36,508 bases of DNA from Defluviitaleaceae bacterium (GTDB lineage: Bacteria > Bacillota > Clostridia > Lachnospirales > WQUN01). The stretch covers positions 1 to 36,508 of the forward strand of contig WRGX01000217.1 of the NCBI GenBank assembly GCA_009786975.1, written 5' to 3'. The notes beneath the pieces are model-generated. The model made no database searches and was not told where the DNA came from. It saw nothing but the letters and a program-made list of their open reading frames with translations. A program made the translations under genes and the position numbers. Of the stretch, positions 17,298 to 26,438 are shown piece after piece (positions within the stretch are counted from its first letter, which is position 1; the number at the start of each line of letters is the position of its first letter).

Positions 17298-18959
17298 ATG
17301 CCGGATCAACTTAGAAAATATACCGACCCGTTAAAGGCTCGTTGGGATTTATTAACAACGCCGCAGAGATACAAGCTCTTTGGTGTAATCGGCGTTGTCT
17401 TAATCGCACTACTCTTAACAGCATTTTTCGCGTTAAGAACCCCATGGACGGTTCTCGTAACGAGGCAAGATTTATCCACGATTTCGCCAATGGTTGCGGC
17501 CTTAGATGATGCGGGTATCCGAAGCAATGTCATCGATAACGGGCGCGGTCTTGAGGTAGACCGCCGCCGTTTCGAAGAAGCACTTGTCGTGATTGAATTG
17601 GAAGGGGTTGCCCCGCACGATGAGCATTTCACATGGGGGGAAACGCTTGATACGGGCCTCGGCACCACCGACGACGAACGCCGTGTGCGCTACGTCCGAG
17701 GATTGGAAGGCTCAATCGAACGTCAACTCGCTGCGATGAACGGCATAACCAGCCCGCGCGTCGGACTGTCAATCCCGAACCCGCGCCCCTTCGAGCGCGA
17801 TGCGGAAGGTCCTTCCGCCTCCGTAACAATTCACACCACGCAAGATTTTACCCGCCAACAAGGGCGCGATATTGCTCTCCTCGTCGCGCGCCGCGTAAGC
17901 GGGCTAACCATCGAAAGCATTGTGATAATGAACCAAAACGCACGCACAATATGGAACGGCTTGGACGACGCAAATGAAGACCCGCTGAGCAACGCTTTAG
18001 AACTGCAAGCGCGGACACATGACATGGCCGTATTAGGCGCGAAGAACATTTTGGCCCCTGCGTTTGATGATGTAAGTGTAGCGTTTTCCCCGAGATTTAG
18101 CTCTGTTATCGCCACAACAACCGAAGAAAGACGCGTCGATATCCCCGAGGGCAGGGACGACTCCGGAATCCCCAGACATGTAACCGAGTCCCGCTCTGGA
18201 CTGGAAGGCAATCCGGGAGGCCTTGAGCCCGGTCTTGCAAACAACATGGCAATGACCCCTGCCTACAATATGCCCGGCGGTGGAATAGTGTCGGCGTACC
18301 AACGTGAAAGAGAAGCGGTTTACGACGTAAACGAAACCGTAACTACAACGCAAACAGGTCCCGCCGGTCTTGACCCCTATGCCTCAACCGCCGCCATTAC
18401 AGTAACGCGCAATATTCCCGTCGACCAAGCAATATGGATGGCTCAAACCCCCGAGGGCGAAGAGCCCAGAACCGAGCAAGATTGGGAAATGTTTAAAGTC
18501 GAGCCGACAACCATTCATGCGCAAACGATAAACGGCGATTACTTCACGGAATTCCACGAACTTGCTGCACGCGCAATCGGAATTCCTGTGGAAAACGTCA
18601 CATTCATTGTGATGGAGCAAATTGTCCCCCAAGACACAATCGCAAGAGCATGGGATTGGGCAACGATTCTCATGATTGCCTTGCTTCTGTTACTGCTCGC
18701 GATGCTTATATTCGGTCTGCTCCGCCGTCAGCGTTTGGCAGGAGAAGACGAAGAAACCCTCGAGCCGCAACTTGCCGTGGAAGACCTGCTTGTTTCGACG
18801 CAACTCGAAGAAGCAAGGGAAGAAGCCGCGCAAGAGCTTGAAGAAATCGACTACTTCAAAGAAAACGAAATCAAGAAGCATATCGAAAAATTTGTTAATG
18901 AGAAACCCGAAGCGGTTGCGGCACTTTTACGCAACTGGATAAATGTCGAGGAGTGGTAA
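17298..18959 (+). CDS. fliF: Flagellar MS-ring protein FliF
   Basis: A 553-residue protein that forms the inner-membrane ring on which the rod and C-ring assemble. Transmembrane helices lie at about 28-46 and 453-477, enclosing ring-building domains; RRFEEALVVIELEG and RQLAAMNGITSPRVGLSIP are typical FliF segments. A proline/glycine-rich, low-similarity region is seen around 280-350. The cytoplasmic tail ends in the FliG-binding helices (KKHIEKFVNEKPEAVAALLRNWI). It starts 11 bp after fliE with a GAGGTG site and ends 3 bp before fliG. Confidence 0.97.
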   Translation: MPDQLRKYTDPLKARWDLLTTPQRYKLFGVIGVVLIALLLTAFFALRTPWTVLVTRQDLSTISPMVAALDDAGIRSNVIDNGRGLEVDRRRFEEALVVIELEGVAPHDEHFTWGETLDTGLGTTDDERRVRYVRGLEGSIERQLAAMNGITSPRVGLSIPNPRPFERDAEGPSASVTIHTTQDFTRQQGRDIALLVARRVSGLTIESIVIMNQNARTIWNGLDDANEDPLSNALELQARTHDMAVLGAKNILAPAFDDVSVAFSPRFSSVIATTTEERRVDIPEGRDDSGIPRHVTESRSGLEGNPGGLEPGLANNMAMTPAYNMPGGGIVSAYQREREAVYDVNETVTTTQTGPAGLDPYASTAAITVTRNIPVDQAIWMAQTPEGEEPRTEQDWEMFKVEPTTIHAQTINGDYFTEFHELAARAIGIPVENVTFIVMEQIVPQDTIARAWDWATILMIALLLLLLAMLIFGLLRRQRLAGEDEETLEPQLAVEDLLVSTQLEEAREEAAQELEEIDYFKENEIKKHIEKFVNEKPEAVAALLRNWINVEEW

Positions 18960-18962
18960 ACA

Positions 18963-19988
18963 ATGCCTGTTACCGCACAATCAACGATTGCCGACCTTAC
19001 CGGACGTGAAAAAGCCGCAATTTTGCTGATTACGCTCGGTCCGGAGAAATCCGCGCAGATTTTTAAGCATCTGAAAGAGTCGGAAATTGAATCGCTAACG
19101 TTAGAAATCGCCAACACGCAAACCGTCCTGCCTGAAGTTAAGGACGAGGTGTTGGAGGAATTCTATCAGATATGTATTGCTCAGCAATATATCACCGAGG
19201 GCGGCATTGCTTACGCGAAAAGTATTTTGGAAAAAGCCTTGGGCGAAAACAAGGCTTTCGAAATACTGTCGAAACTCACGGTATCCTTGCAGGTGCGTCC
19301 TTTCGATTTCATTCGAAAAACCGACGCCACTCAAATCACAAACTTCCTGCAAAACGAGCATCCGCAAACCATCGCGCTTATTTTGTCCTACCTCAGGCCA
19401 AAGCAGGCGGCGGAAGTTATCGGTAGTCTGGTCCCCGACAAGCAAGCCGAAGTTGCCCGCCGCATAGCCGTTATGGAAGGCACCTCGCCTGAAGTTATTA
19501 AAGAAGTGGAAAAAGTCTTCGAGAAGAAGCTATCCGCGCTTATGACAGAGGATTACACGCAGGCAGGTGGCGTAGACGCAATCGTAGAAATCCTGAACGC
19601 GGTAGACCGCTCAACAGAAAAACACATCATCGAAACCCTCGAAGTCGAGGACATCGAACTTGCTGAAGAAATTCGCCGCAAAATGTTCGTTTTCGAAGAT
19701 ATACTCATGCTTTCGAACCGCGACGTACAGCAAGTCCTGAAAGAAGTAGACCAAAAAGAACTCGGAATTGCGCTCAAGGGCTGTTCGGAAGAACTCAAGG
19801 GTCATATTTTTGCAAACCTTTCGAAACGCCTTGCCGCGATGATACAAGAGGACATGGACTACATGGGTCCGATTCGCCGTTCCGACATGGAAGAATCGCA
19901 ACAAAAAATTGTAAACATTGTGCGCAGATTACAAGAATCCGGCGAAATTATAGTAGCCCGTGGTGGTCAAGATGATGTTGTCCTCTAG
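18963..19988 (+). CDS. fliG: Flagellar motor switch protein FliG
   Basis: A 341-residue rotor protein that transmits torque from the MotAB stator. The N-terminal FliF-binding domain includes LTGREKAAILLITLG. The middle domain holds the EHPQT motif (132-136) for FliM contact. The C-terminal torque helix contains MFVFEDILMLSNRDVQQVLKEV with alternating charges. Full length. The end overlaps fliH by 17 bp. Confidence 0.98.
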   Translation: MPVTAQSTIADLTGREKAAILLITLGPEKSAQIFKHLKESEIESLTLEIANTQTVLPEVKDEVLEEFYQICIAQQYITEGGIAYAKSILEKALGENKAFEILSKLTVSLQVRPFDFIRKTDATQITNFLQNEHPQTIALILSYLRPKQAAEVIGSLVPDKQAEVARRIAVMEGTSPEVIKEVEKVFEKKLSALMTEDYTQAGGVDAIVEILNAVDRSTEKHIIETLEVEDIELAEEIRRKMFVFEDILMLSNRDVQQVLKEVDQKELGIALKGCSEELKGHIFANLSKRLAAMIQEDMDYMGPIRRSDMEESQQKIVNIVRRLQESGEIIVARGGQDDVVL

Positions 19989-20742
19989 GCGAGTTTTAAA
20001 GCACAATTCGGTCATTCTCGACACAGAAAACAAGGTAGTTATCGAAATCGGCGACCTTTTTTCGGCGGTCGCCGTTGAAGGCGACGAAGAATTTGAATCT
20101 CCGCCGAAGAAAGAAGAAGATGCGCAAAGTGCGGCCGAAAAAATTATCCGCCAAGCCGAGCGTCAAGCGGAGGAAATCCTGTCAAGTGCGCGTGAAACCG
20201 CAAGCAACGAACAGGGCGCAATCGTGCAAAGTGCAAAAGCTGAGGCGGCAAAAATTATTGAAGAAGCACGCGAAACCGGGTACAACGAAGGCATAGAAAA
20301 ATCAACCGCCGAAGCAACAGCGATACGCGCCGACGCGAAAAAAATCTTAGACGACGCAACCGCCGAGCGCGAGAGTATGCAAAAAAGCCTTGAGCCGGAA
20401 ATCGTGAACATGATAATTGGTATCACGGAAAAACTCTTGGGCAACACGTATGAGTTAAATCCCGAAACCGTAATTAACATCATCAAACAGGGCTTTGAAG
20501 CATCAGCGATATCGGGCGAAGTCACTGTTTACGTAAGTGCCGACGATTTCGACCTCGTTGAAGCAAAGAAAGATGACCTCATGGCACTCACCGATGGTTC
20601 GGTCAGGTTAACGATAACGAAGGATTTAAGCCTTTCGCCAATGGACTGTGTAATCGAAACACCTTTCGGAAACGTTGATTGTAGCCTAGGTCAACAGTTT
20701 GAGTCGTTGCGAGCAAATCTTACTTATATTATGAACACATAG
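19972..20742 (+). CDS. fliH: Flagellar export stator protein FliH
   Basis: A 256-residue regulator of the export ATPase. After a short N-terminal part with SRRVLKHNSVI, the middle (about 40-140) is a long alanine/glutamate-rich coiled coil (AEKIIRQAERQAEEILSSARE). The C-terminal domain resembles the peripheral stalk delta subunit of ATP synthases (VNMIIGITEKLLGNTYELNPETVINIIKQGF). The start is uncertain: ATG 19972, ATG 19975 or GTG 19960, all inside fliG and with only a weak ribosome binding site, so translation is likely coupled. Confidence 0.92.
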   Translation: MMLSSRRVLKHNSVILDTENKVVIEIGDLFSAVAVEGDEEFESPPKKEEDAQSAAEKIIRQAERQAEEILSSARETASNEQGAIVQSAKAEAAKIIEEARETGYNEGIEKSTAEATAIRADAKKILDDATAERESMQKSLEPEIVNMIIGITEKLLGNTYELNPETVINIIKQGFEASAISGEVTVYVSADDFDLVEAKKDDLMALTDGSVRLTITKDLSLSPMDCVIETPFGNVDCSLGQQFESLRANLTYIMNT

Positions 20743-20750
20743 GGGTAGAC

Positions 20751-22052
20751 GTGAGTATTTTAGCTAAATACAAAACGGTGCTTGACAAAAGCTACATTCG
20801 CAAGTTGGGAAAGGTTTCACAGGTTGTGGGGCTGACAATCGAGTCAATCGGTCCCGATGTGAACATTGGTCAAACATGCTTAATTAAAGCGGGTAAGTAC
20901 GGTGACGCCGTTCTTTCGGAAGTTGTCGGCTTTAAAAATAATAATATTCTGCTAATGCCCCTAGGAAACATGCAGGGTGTCGGGCCTGGGAATTTGGTCG
21001 AAGCGCAAGAACGACCGATAACGGTTGACGTTTCCGATTCGCTTTTGGGACGCGTGCTGGATGGTTTGGGTTGCCCAATGGACGGAAAACCGCCAATCGA
21101 AGACGGCATCGTCCACAACGTAACAAACCCCGCACCAAACCCCCTCACCCGAGACAGGATCGACACACCGCTGATGCTCGGCGTTAAAGCAATCGACGGA
21201 CTTTTGACAATCGGCAAAGGGCAGCGTGTCGGGATTTTCTCTGGCAGCGGCGTGGGAAAAAGTACACTGATGGGCATGATTGCCCGTAACACAAAGGCCG
21301 ACATCAACGTAATCGCGCTTGTCGGCGAACGTGGGCGCGAGGTTCGCGAGTTTATTGAAAAAGATTTGGGCGAGGAAGGGCTTAGGCGTTCGGTTCTCGT
21401 TGTCGCGACATCGGACACTCCCGCGCTTGTGCGCCTGAAAGCTGCCGAAGTTGCTACAAGCATCGCAGAATATTTTCGTGAGCAGGGCAAAGACGTAATG
21501 CTTCTTATGGATTCCCTAACGCGTTACGCAATGGCGCAACGCGAAGTTGGGCTGGCAATTGGCGAACCTCCCGTATCAAGAGGATATACGCCATCGGTTT
21601 TCGCCACCATCCCGCGTCTTCTCGAACGCGCCGGAAATTCCGACAAGGGTTCAATAACTGGGCTTTACACGGTTCTTGTTGACGGCGATGATTTAACCGA
21701 GCCTGTCACCGATACGGCCCGCAGTGTTTTGGACGGTCACATCGTTCTCTCGCGAAAAATCGCAAATCGCAATCACTACCCTTCAATCGATGTTTTGGCA
21801 AGCGTCTCGCGTTGTATGAGCGACATCGTTGAAAAGGAGCACAAGGATGCGGCAAATAATTTCAAAAAGTCAATGGCGGTTTATGCAAACTCCGAGGACT
21901 TAATAAATATCGGCGCATATGTAAGGGGTTCGAGCGAAGAAATTGACGAAGCAATCTCCAAGCACGGCGCGGTAAATGAATTTTTAACTCAAGAAACCGA
22001 TGAAAAATTTGACATAGAAGATTCAATTCGAATGGTTAAGGAGATAGCGTAA
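20751..22052 (+). CDS. fliI: Flagellar protein export ATPase FliI
   Basis: A 433-residue F1-beta-like ATPase that energises or gates export of rod, hook and filament subunits. Walker A is SGSGVGKST (Lys170). VALVGERGREVREFIE, the Walker B region MLLMDSLTRYAMAQREVGLAIGEPP and GSITGLYTVLVDGDD follow. Start codon GTG, 8 bp after fliH. It overlaps fliJ by one base (TAATG). Confidence 0.98.
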   Translation: MSILAKYKTVLDKSYIRKLGKVSQVVGLTIESIGPDVNIGQTCLIKAGKYGDAVLSEVVGFKNNNILLMPLGNMQGVGPGNLVEAQERPITVDVSDSLLGRVLDGLGCPMDGKPPIEDGIVHNVTNPAPNPLTRDRIDTPLMLGVKAIDGLLTIGKGQRVGIFSGSGVGKSTLMGMIARNTKADINVIALVGERGREVREFIEKDLGEEGLRRSVLVVATSDTPALVRLKAAEVATSIAEYFREQGKDVMLLMDSLTRYAMAQREVGLAIGEPPVSRGYTPSVFATIPRLLERAGNSDKGSITGLYTVLVDGDDLTEPVTDTARSVLDGHIVLSRKIANRNHYPSIDVLASVSRCMSDIVEKEHKDAANNFKKSMAVYANSEDLINIGAYVRGSSEEIDEAISKHGAVNEFLTQETDEKFDIEDSIRMVKEIA

Positions 22053-22489
22053 TGCCGAAATTTCAGTTTCGGTTACAAAAATACCTTAGCGTCAAGGAGC
22101 AAATCGAAAACCAAAAAGAGCTTGAGTATGCAAACGCGCTCCGCGTTCTTGAAGAAGAAAAGCAGAAACTGGCGGAGTTTATCCGAAGAAAAGACGAAAC
22201 AGTCGAAAAATTACGCAGCTCGGTTGCAAAATCAATTGAACCGTTTGAAATCCGACGATACAACAATAATATTGAACGCCTGAAACACCAAATAAATGTG
22301 CAAAAAGAACGGGTCGCCGCCGCCGAAGAATACGTTGAACAAAAGCGGCAAGAACTTGTTCAGGCAATGAAAGACCGCAAGGCACTGGAAATTGTGAAAG
22401 ACAACGCGCGAGAGGAATTCTTAATTGAAATTGACCGCGCGGAACGGAAACAGGTTGATGAACTTATCAGCTTTAAACACTCAAAATAA
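22052..22489 (+). CDS. fliJ: Flagellar export chaperone FliJ
   Basis: A 145-residue, almost entirely helical protein of heptad-like charged repeats, starting with FQFRLQKYLSVKEQIENQKELE as FliJ proteins do. It forms an antiparallel coiled coil that inserts into the FliI ring, like the gamma subunit of F1. Length and position after fliI support the call although sequence conservation is always low. Confidence 0.92.
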   Translation: MPKFQFRLQKYLSVKEQIENQKELEYANALRVLEEEKQKLAEFIRRKDETVEKLRSSVAKSIEPFEIRRYNNNIERLKHQINVQKERVAAAEEYVEQKRQELVQAMKDRKALEIVKDNAREEFLIEIDRAERKQVDELISFKHSK

Positions 22490-22506
22490 CAACAAGAGGT
22501 GAACAT

Positions 22507-23460
22507 ATGCCCCCCGAGTCCATGGAAAGTTACGGTGCAAAAAACAAAGGCAAGAAGGGCAAAGGATGTTTAATCGTTCTTGTTATTTTTTTACTGATTT
22601 TTGTCGCAATCATTATTGCATTCGCCCTTGATGTCGGCGGAATTCGTACGGATATTATCGGCGGCTGGTTGCGAAACGCGCCGCTTGTCGGCTCGTTTTT
22701 CGACAGGGACGAAGAAGTTGACGCTACTTACGAAATGACAGAGGAAGAGCTTCGCCTTGCGGTTGTCGTTTATCGCAATCAAATCGCTGCTCTTGAATCC
22801 GAACGCGCCGCACAAAATGCGCAAATCACAGCCGCAAACGCCCGTATCGCGCATCTTTCGCGCTTCGAGGCGCGCTGGCAGGAATATCGCGAGACAAGCG
22901 CACTGTTTTCACAAATGCTTGCGCACAATGAGCCGGTTGAGTTTGTAACATTTTTTGAAGCTATCGTTGACCATGATTTAGTGCCGCAGGATATTTTGGC
23001 GGCGGCTTTTGCCCAGGCTCAGGCGATTAACGTTTACGACGAAGAGTTGCAGGTGCTTGTGCGCACGTACAACGCAATGGAAGATTCGCGAGCGGCGGAA
23101 GACCTCGAGCGGCTTCTCATGGCAAACACAACCCTTGCCGTCCGGCTTGTGCGGGCGATGAGTAATACGCGACGCGCGGAGATTTTCGACGAAATGGAAT
23201 ATACTACTTCGTCCACATTCGCGATACTTCTCGCAACCGAACCGCCCACATTTTCACCGCTCTCCCCTCCTCCATACCTGCCCGAAATTATTGAGCCTGT
23301 CGCGTCTCCGGTTATGCCGGGCGCAGTTGTGCCGGATGACGAGCTTGTGGATGAGTCGGAGGAGATTGATGAGATTTCGGACGAATTGGAAGAAATGGAC
23401 GCGTTCACAGATGAGCTTTTGGGTGAACTTGAGGAATCGGATGCGCCATCGGAAGAATAA
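22507..23460 (+). CDS. MotE/YlxF-like membrane protein with acidic tail
   Basis: A 317-residue protein in the place of YlxF/MotE between fliJ and fliK. A lysine-rich N-terminus precedes one membrane helix (about 21-41), then a coiled-coil stretch (about 80-118, with alternating A, Q and N) and a helical domain resembling the MgtE-N-like fold of MotE, which acts as a stator chaperone in epsilonproteobacteria. The last 45 residues are almost only D, E, S and hydrophobics. The family link rests mainly on context and architecture. AAGAGGTG lies before the ATG. Precise function is not shown. Confidence 0.7.
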   Translation: MPPESMESYGAKNKGKKGKGCLIVLVIFLLIFVAIIIAFALDVGGIRTDIIGGWLRNAPLVGSFFDRDEEVDATYEMTEEELRLAVVVYRNQIAALESERAAQNAQITAANARIAHLSRFEARWQEYRETSALFSQMLAHNEPVEFVTFFEAIVDHDLVPQDILAAAFAQAQAINVYDEELQVLVRTYNAMEDSRAAEDLERLLMANTTLAVRLVRAMSNTRRAEIFDEMEYTTSSTFAILLATEPPTFSPLSPPPYLPEIIEPVASPVMPGAVVPDDELVDESEEIDEISDELEEMDAFTDELLGELEESDAPSEE

Positions 23461-23524
23461 ATCGCCACAACGCCTGAAGAATAGCGGGCGGAAACGCCTT
23501 TTCCCAAAAGGACAAATGTAAAAG

Positions 23525-23555
23525 TTGGTATAAACGCTTAGGCGGTTTATATAAT
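23525..23555 (+). promoter_or_regulatory. Weak candidate promoter before fliK
   Basis: A perfect TATAAT (23550-23555) has TTGGTA 19 bp upstream, a longer spacer than usual. It lies in the 117-bp gap between the MotE-like gene and fliK, one of the few larger gaps in the run. A short GGCG-GAAA-CGCC-TTTT hairpin (23487-23502) precedes it. Low certainty. Confidence 0.3.
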
Positions 23556-23577
23556 TTCAACGGAAAGGAGGAAACCA

Positions 23578-24897
23578 ATGCGTATAATTGACATGGTAAA
23601 CGCCAAATTTCCGAATGCGACGAACTATGAAAAGCCCGCAGTAAACAATGGGTTTGACATGTTCCTTGCGGATGCGGGAAGACGGCAAGCAGAACGCACT
23701 GCCGAACGCGCGACAGAAAGCGCAACCGACAACCGCAGTGATGACCGCCCGAGGAACCATGAGCGGACAGAAGGAGAAACAAGGCGAGAGTCAACACGCC
23801 CGATTCGCCAAGCCTCGCATACAGAGGAAGCGGCATCGGCAGTCGAATGCACCGCAGTTGTCGTTACGGAGCAATGTGCCCCAGTCGAAGACGCCTATGT
23901 CGCCGAAGTTTACGAAGTAGCCGTTATTGAAAAGATAGCGGAAATTTTGCAGGTTCCGGTCGAAATTGTTAAAGAATGGCTCGAGGAATTAAACGTCACG
24001 GTGGAGGATTTGTCAGACCCGAAAGTCGTCGCGAAAGTGCTTCAACTCGCGCTTGATGCGGAAAGCCCTGCTGAAATTCTGACACATCCGGAGTTCCCGG
24101 AAAACTACAAAGCCGTGAACGAAGCGGTCGCGGAAATGCAAGTCAAAACCGCCGCCTCGACAGTGAAACCGGCTGCGATAACCGGAGAAAACACTGTAAT
24201 GCTGAATGCGGAAGGACTTGAAAATGTCGAAGCTGTGTTCGAGGACGGAGAACCCATCGCAGTTGAAAGCAAGGACGAAAATTCACCGGGGAATAACGAG
24301 CAACGGGCCACAACTCAAGAGTCAACACAAATCGAACAGCAATCCGGTGCACCAACCGCCGAGATTCCCACAGCGAACAATCTCGCACCCGAAGCCCTCG
24401 TACACGATTCACCGGCAATGACGCCGACTGTCACGGTTGAAACGTTGCACCTAACATCAGGGACTTCCGCCACACCAACACCGCAACAGCCCGTCACAGC
24501 ATCGAACGTCATCGAACAAATTATGAACCAAGTCAAACTTACATCCGCGGGGGGGCAATTTACAGAGATTCGAGTGACCTTGCGGCCCGACAGTTTGGGA
24601 GACATCATCCTGCGAGTGGTTACGCAAAACGGCATCGTAATGGCTCAATTTGAGGCAGAAAGCCAGCGCGTGAAGGAGCTTCTTGAAGCAAACTTTAATC
24701 AACTGCGCGACGCGCTTGCCGAACAAGGCATCGCATTCTCGGAGCTTTCGGTATCTGTGCGTCAGGACGAAAATGAACGCATGAGCCAATTTGAAAAGGC
24801 GCGTCAAGCCGCACGCCATCGCGCGGAAAGCGTCGAAGACGTGTCGGAGCAAGAAGAAGTTTCATATCATAACGGCGTAGTTGATGTAATCGCCTAA
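23578..24897 (+). CDS. fliK: Flagellar hook-length control protein FliK
   Basis: A 439-residue secreted ruler. The first 300 residues are low-complexity, rich in A, E, T and R and poorly conserved, as expected for the ruler part. The C-terminal Flg_hook domain (about 310-400) is clear: EIRVTLRPDSLGDIILRVVTQNGIVMAQFEAE and LRDALAEQGIAFSELSVSV. This part switches the export gate from hook to filament substrates. AAAGGAGG lies 7 bp before the ATG. Confidence 0.93.
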   Translation: MRIIDMVNAKFPNATNYEKPAVNNGFDMFLADAGRRQAERTAERATESATDNRSDDRPRNHERTEGETRRESTRPIRQASHTEEAASAVECTAVVVTEQCAPVEDAYVAEVYEVAVIEKIAEILQVPVEIVKEWLEELNVTVEDLSDPKVVAKVLQLALDAESPAEILTHPEFPENYKAVNEAVAEMQVKTAASTVKPAAITGENTVMLNAEGLENVEAVFEDGEPIAVESKDENSPGNNEQRATTQESTQIEQQSGAPTAEIPTANNLAPEALVHDSPAMTPTVTVETLHLTSGTSATPTPQQPVTASNVIEQIMNQVKLTSAGGQFTEIRVTLRPDSLGDIILRVVTQNGIVMAQFEAESQRVKELLEANFNQLRDALAEQGIAFSELSVSVRQDENERMSQFEKARQAARHRAESVEDVSEQEEVSYHNGVVDVIA

Positions 24898-24922
24898 AAA
24901 TCTTATCGGAAAGGAGTTCGAT

Positions 24923-25972
24923 ATGTCAGACAATTTTTGGGGCAACGTCGGACACGTTCCCACTCAATCAATGAACTGGGTAGCACCGCGTGAACCCAGC
25001 CAAGACCTCGACCGTCAAGCGTTTCTAAACCTGCTCATTACGCAGCTTCGATATCAAGACCCGTTAAACCCAATGGATGACCGGGACTTTATCGCGCAAA
25101 TGGCGCAATTCTCCGCGCTTGAGCAAATGATGAACCTTAACGCGACGTTCGAGCGGACGCAAGCGTTCGGAATGATTGGTAAACTCGTTGACGCAGATTT
25201 CCCATGCCCGGTTACCGGAGACAGGATTGAAATCGAAGGTGGACTCGTTACATCTGTTAAGCGCAGCGGACAAAGTGTTTTTCTTGTTGTCGCAGGCGAA
25301 GGCGGTCGTCCCGTTGACGTTCCGTTTGATGCAGTAACCGAAGTTTCCGAAGATTTCTTGCTTCCGCAACTGGTTCACGAAATTTTCACAAATCTCAACG
25401 CGCAACGCGGAACCGATTTAATCGGCACCTATGTAATGGGCTTTGCAAGATTCGGCAACGACCGCGAATTTATCGAAGGTCGCGTGGATTCCGTTTCTAT
25501 GCAGGATGGCATGGTTGTTCTCGTTGTAGGCAATCGTCAGATTTTCTTCCCGCATGATGTATTTTCCGCTCATAGACCTCGCCCCGGCGAGAATGGAGTG
25601 GAGAACGGAATGCGCTTAATCGGCTCGGAGCATTTCCGCGACGCAAGCGGCAACAGTCTTCAAGTTGCAGGCGTGGATGTCGAAACCAACAGCGACGGCT
25701 CGCATCACGTGTTCCTGCGCTGGGAAGACGGCACTCCTCGTACCCGCGTTAATCTGATTAACCATGTAATCGACGCACTTACCTACGTCGGACACAGTGT
25801 CACGTTCGGTAGCGCGAACAACGCCGAAGTTCGAGCCATTACAATTCGCGGAGGTATTCCCTTCCTTGTTGCATACAATCACGGCGTAGCTGAACCTGTG
25901 GAAGTCGATTTTCTCGCGTATCTTGCACATCGCCACAATGTAGAAAACCCGGGTGGTGAAGACGATGATTAA
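24923..25972 (+). CDS. flgD: Flagellar hook cap protein FlgD, extended with repeated modules
   Basis: A 349-residue hook-assembly scaffold. The N-terminal export and capping segment is canonical (QAFLNLLITQLRYQDPLNPMDDRDFIAQMAQFSALEQMMNL). In related Firmicutes this is followed by one beta module of the form IGK.V...G..V.G.V.SV...G...L.V....V....V..V. Here that pattern seems to occur four times: about 83-141, 166-216, 231-282 and 288-335. The protein is therefore much longer than the usual 140-230 residues. The repeat copies are diverged; the reading is by eye. It ends in an acidic tail and overlaps the next gene by 8 bp. Confidence 0.92.
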   Translation: MSDNFWGNVGHVPTQSMNWVAPREPSQDLDRQAFLNLLITQLRYQDPLNPMDDRDFIAQMAQFSALEQMMNLNATFERTQAFGMIGKLVDADFPCPVTGDRIEIEGGLVTSVKRSGQSVFLVVAGEGGRPVDVPFDAVTEVSEDFLLPQLVHEIFTNLNAQRGTDLIGTYVMGFARFGNDREFIEGRVDSVSMQDGMVVLVVGNRQIFFPHDVFSAHRPRPGENGVENGMRLIGSEHFRDASGNSLQVAGVDVETNSDGSHHVFLRWEDGTPRTRVNLINHVIDALTYVGHSVTFGSANNAEVRAITIRGGIPFLVAYNHGVAEPVEVDFLAYLAHRHNVENPGGEDDD

Positions 25973-26339
25973 CAACATGCACCTTGCAAAAATTGGCAAT
26001 GTGCAAGAAATCCCGCGCGTAGCGCAGGAGTCCACCACCCCGCAGCCGATAACAAGTTTCCGCGAGATTTTGGGCGGCCAAATGGAAGCAAGCCCGATTC
26101 ACCTCTCAAAACACGCGGCACTCCGCCTTGAAGACAGAAACATTAATTTGACGGGCGAACAAATCGAACGCGTGGCAGACGGAATCGGCAAAGCAAATGA
26201 AAAAGGCATACGTGATTCTTTGGTGTTGGTTGACGACTTGGCACTTATCGTGAATATTAAAAGCCGCACCGTAATTACTGCAATCAGTCAAGTGCAAGAA
26301 AATATTTTTTCAAACATTGACGGAGCCGTAATCGTTTAA
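25965..26339 (+). CDS. Small flagellar operon protein (TIGR02530 type)
   Basis: A 124-residue protein of the conserved family found between flgD and flgE in Firmicutes and spirochaetes. Visible signatures are FREIL near residue 33, LSKHAALRLEDRNINLTGEQIERV and a C-terminal DDLALIVNIKSRTVITAI. The exact role is not established; it may assist hook export or assembly. ATG 25965 is used; GTG 25953 in frame is possible. Both lie inside the end of flgD. Confidence 0.88.
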   Translation: MINNMHLAKIGNVQEIPRVAQESTTPQPITSFREILGGQMEASPIHLSKHAALRLEDRNINLTGEQIERVADGIGKANEKGIRDSLVLVDDLALIVNIKSRTVITAISQVQENIFSNIDGAVIV

Positions 26340-26438
26340 AAAAAGCCGGACCCTTACGGGGGGCTTGCGCTTCCGAACGACAGACGAAGCGAAAGTTTTA
26401 AACGAAACATCTCCCTACCTTGAAGGAGGTAATTAATT

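Noticed and set aside
20870-21490. 206-codon minus-strand frame opposite fliI
   Set aside because: Mirror of the highly conserved FliI ATPase core; serine/proline-rich shadow.
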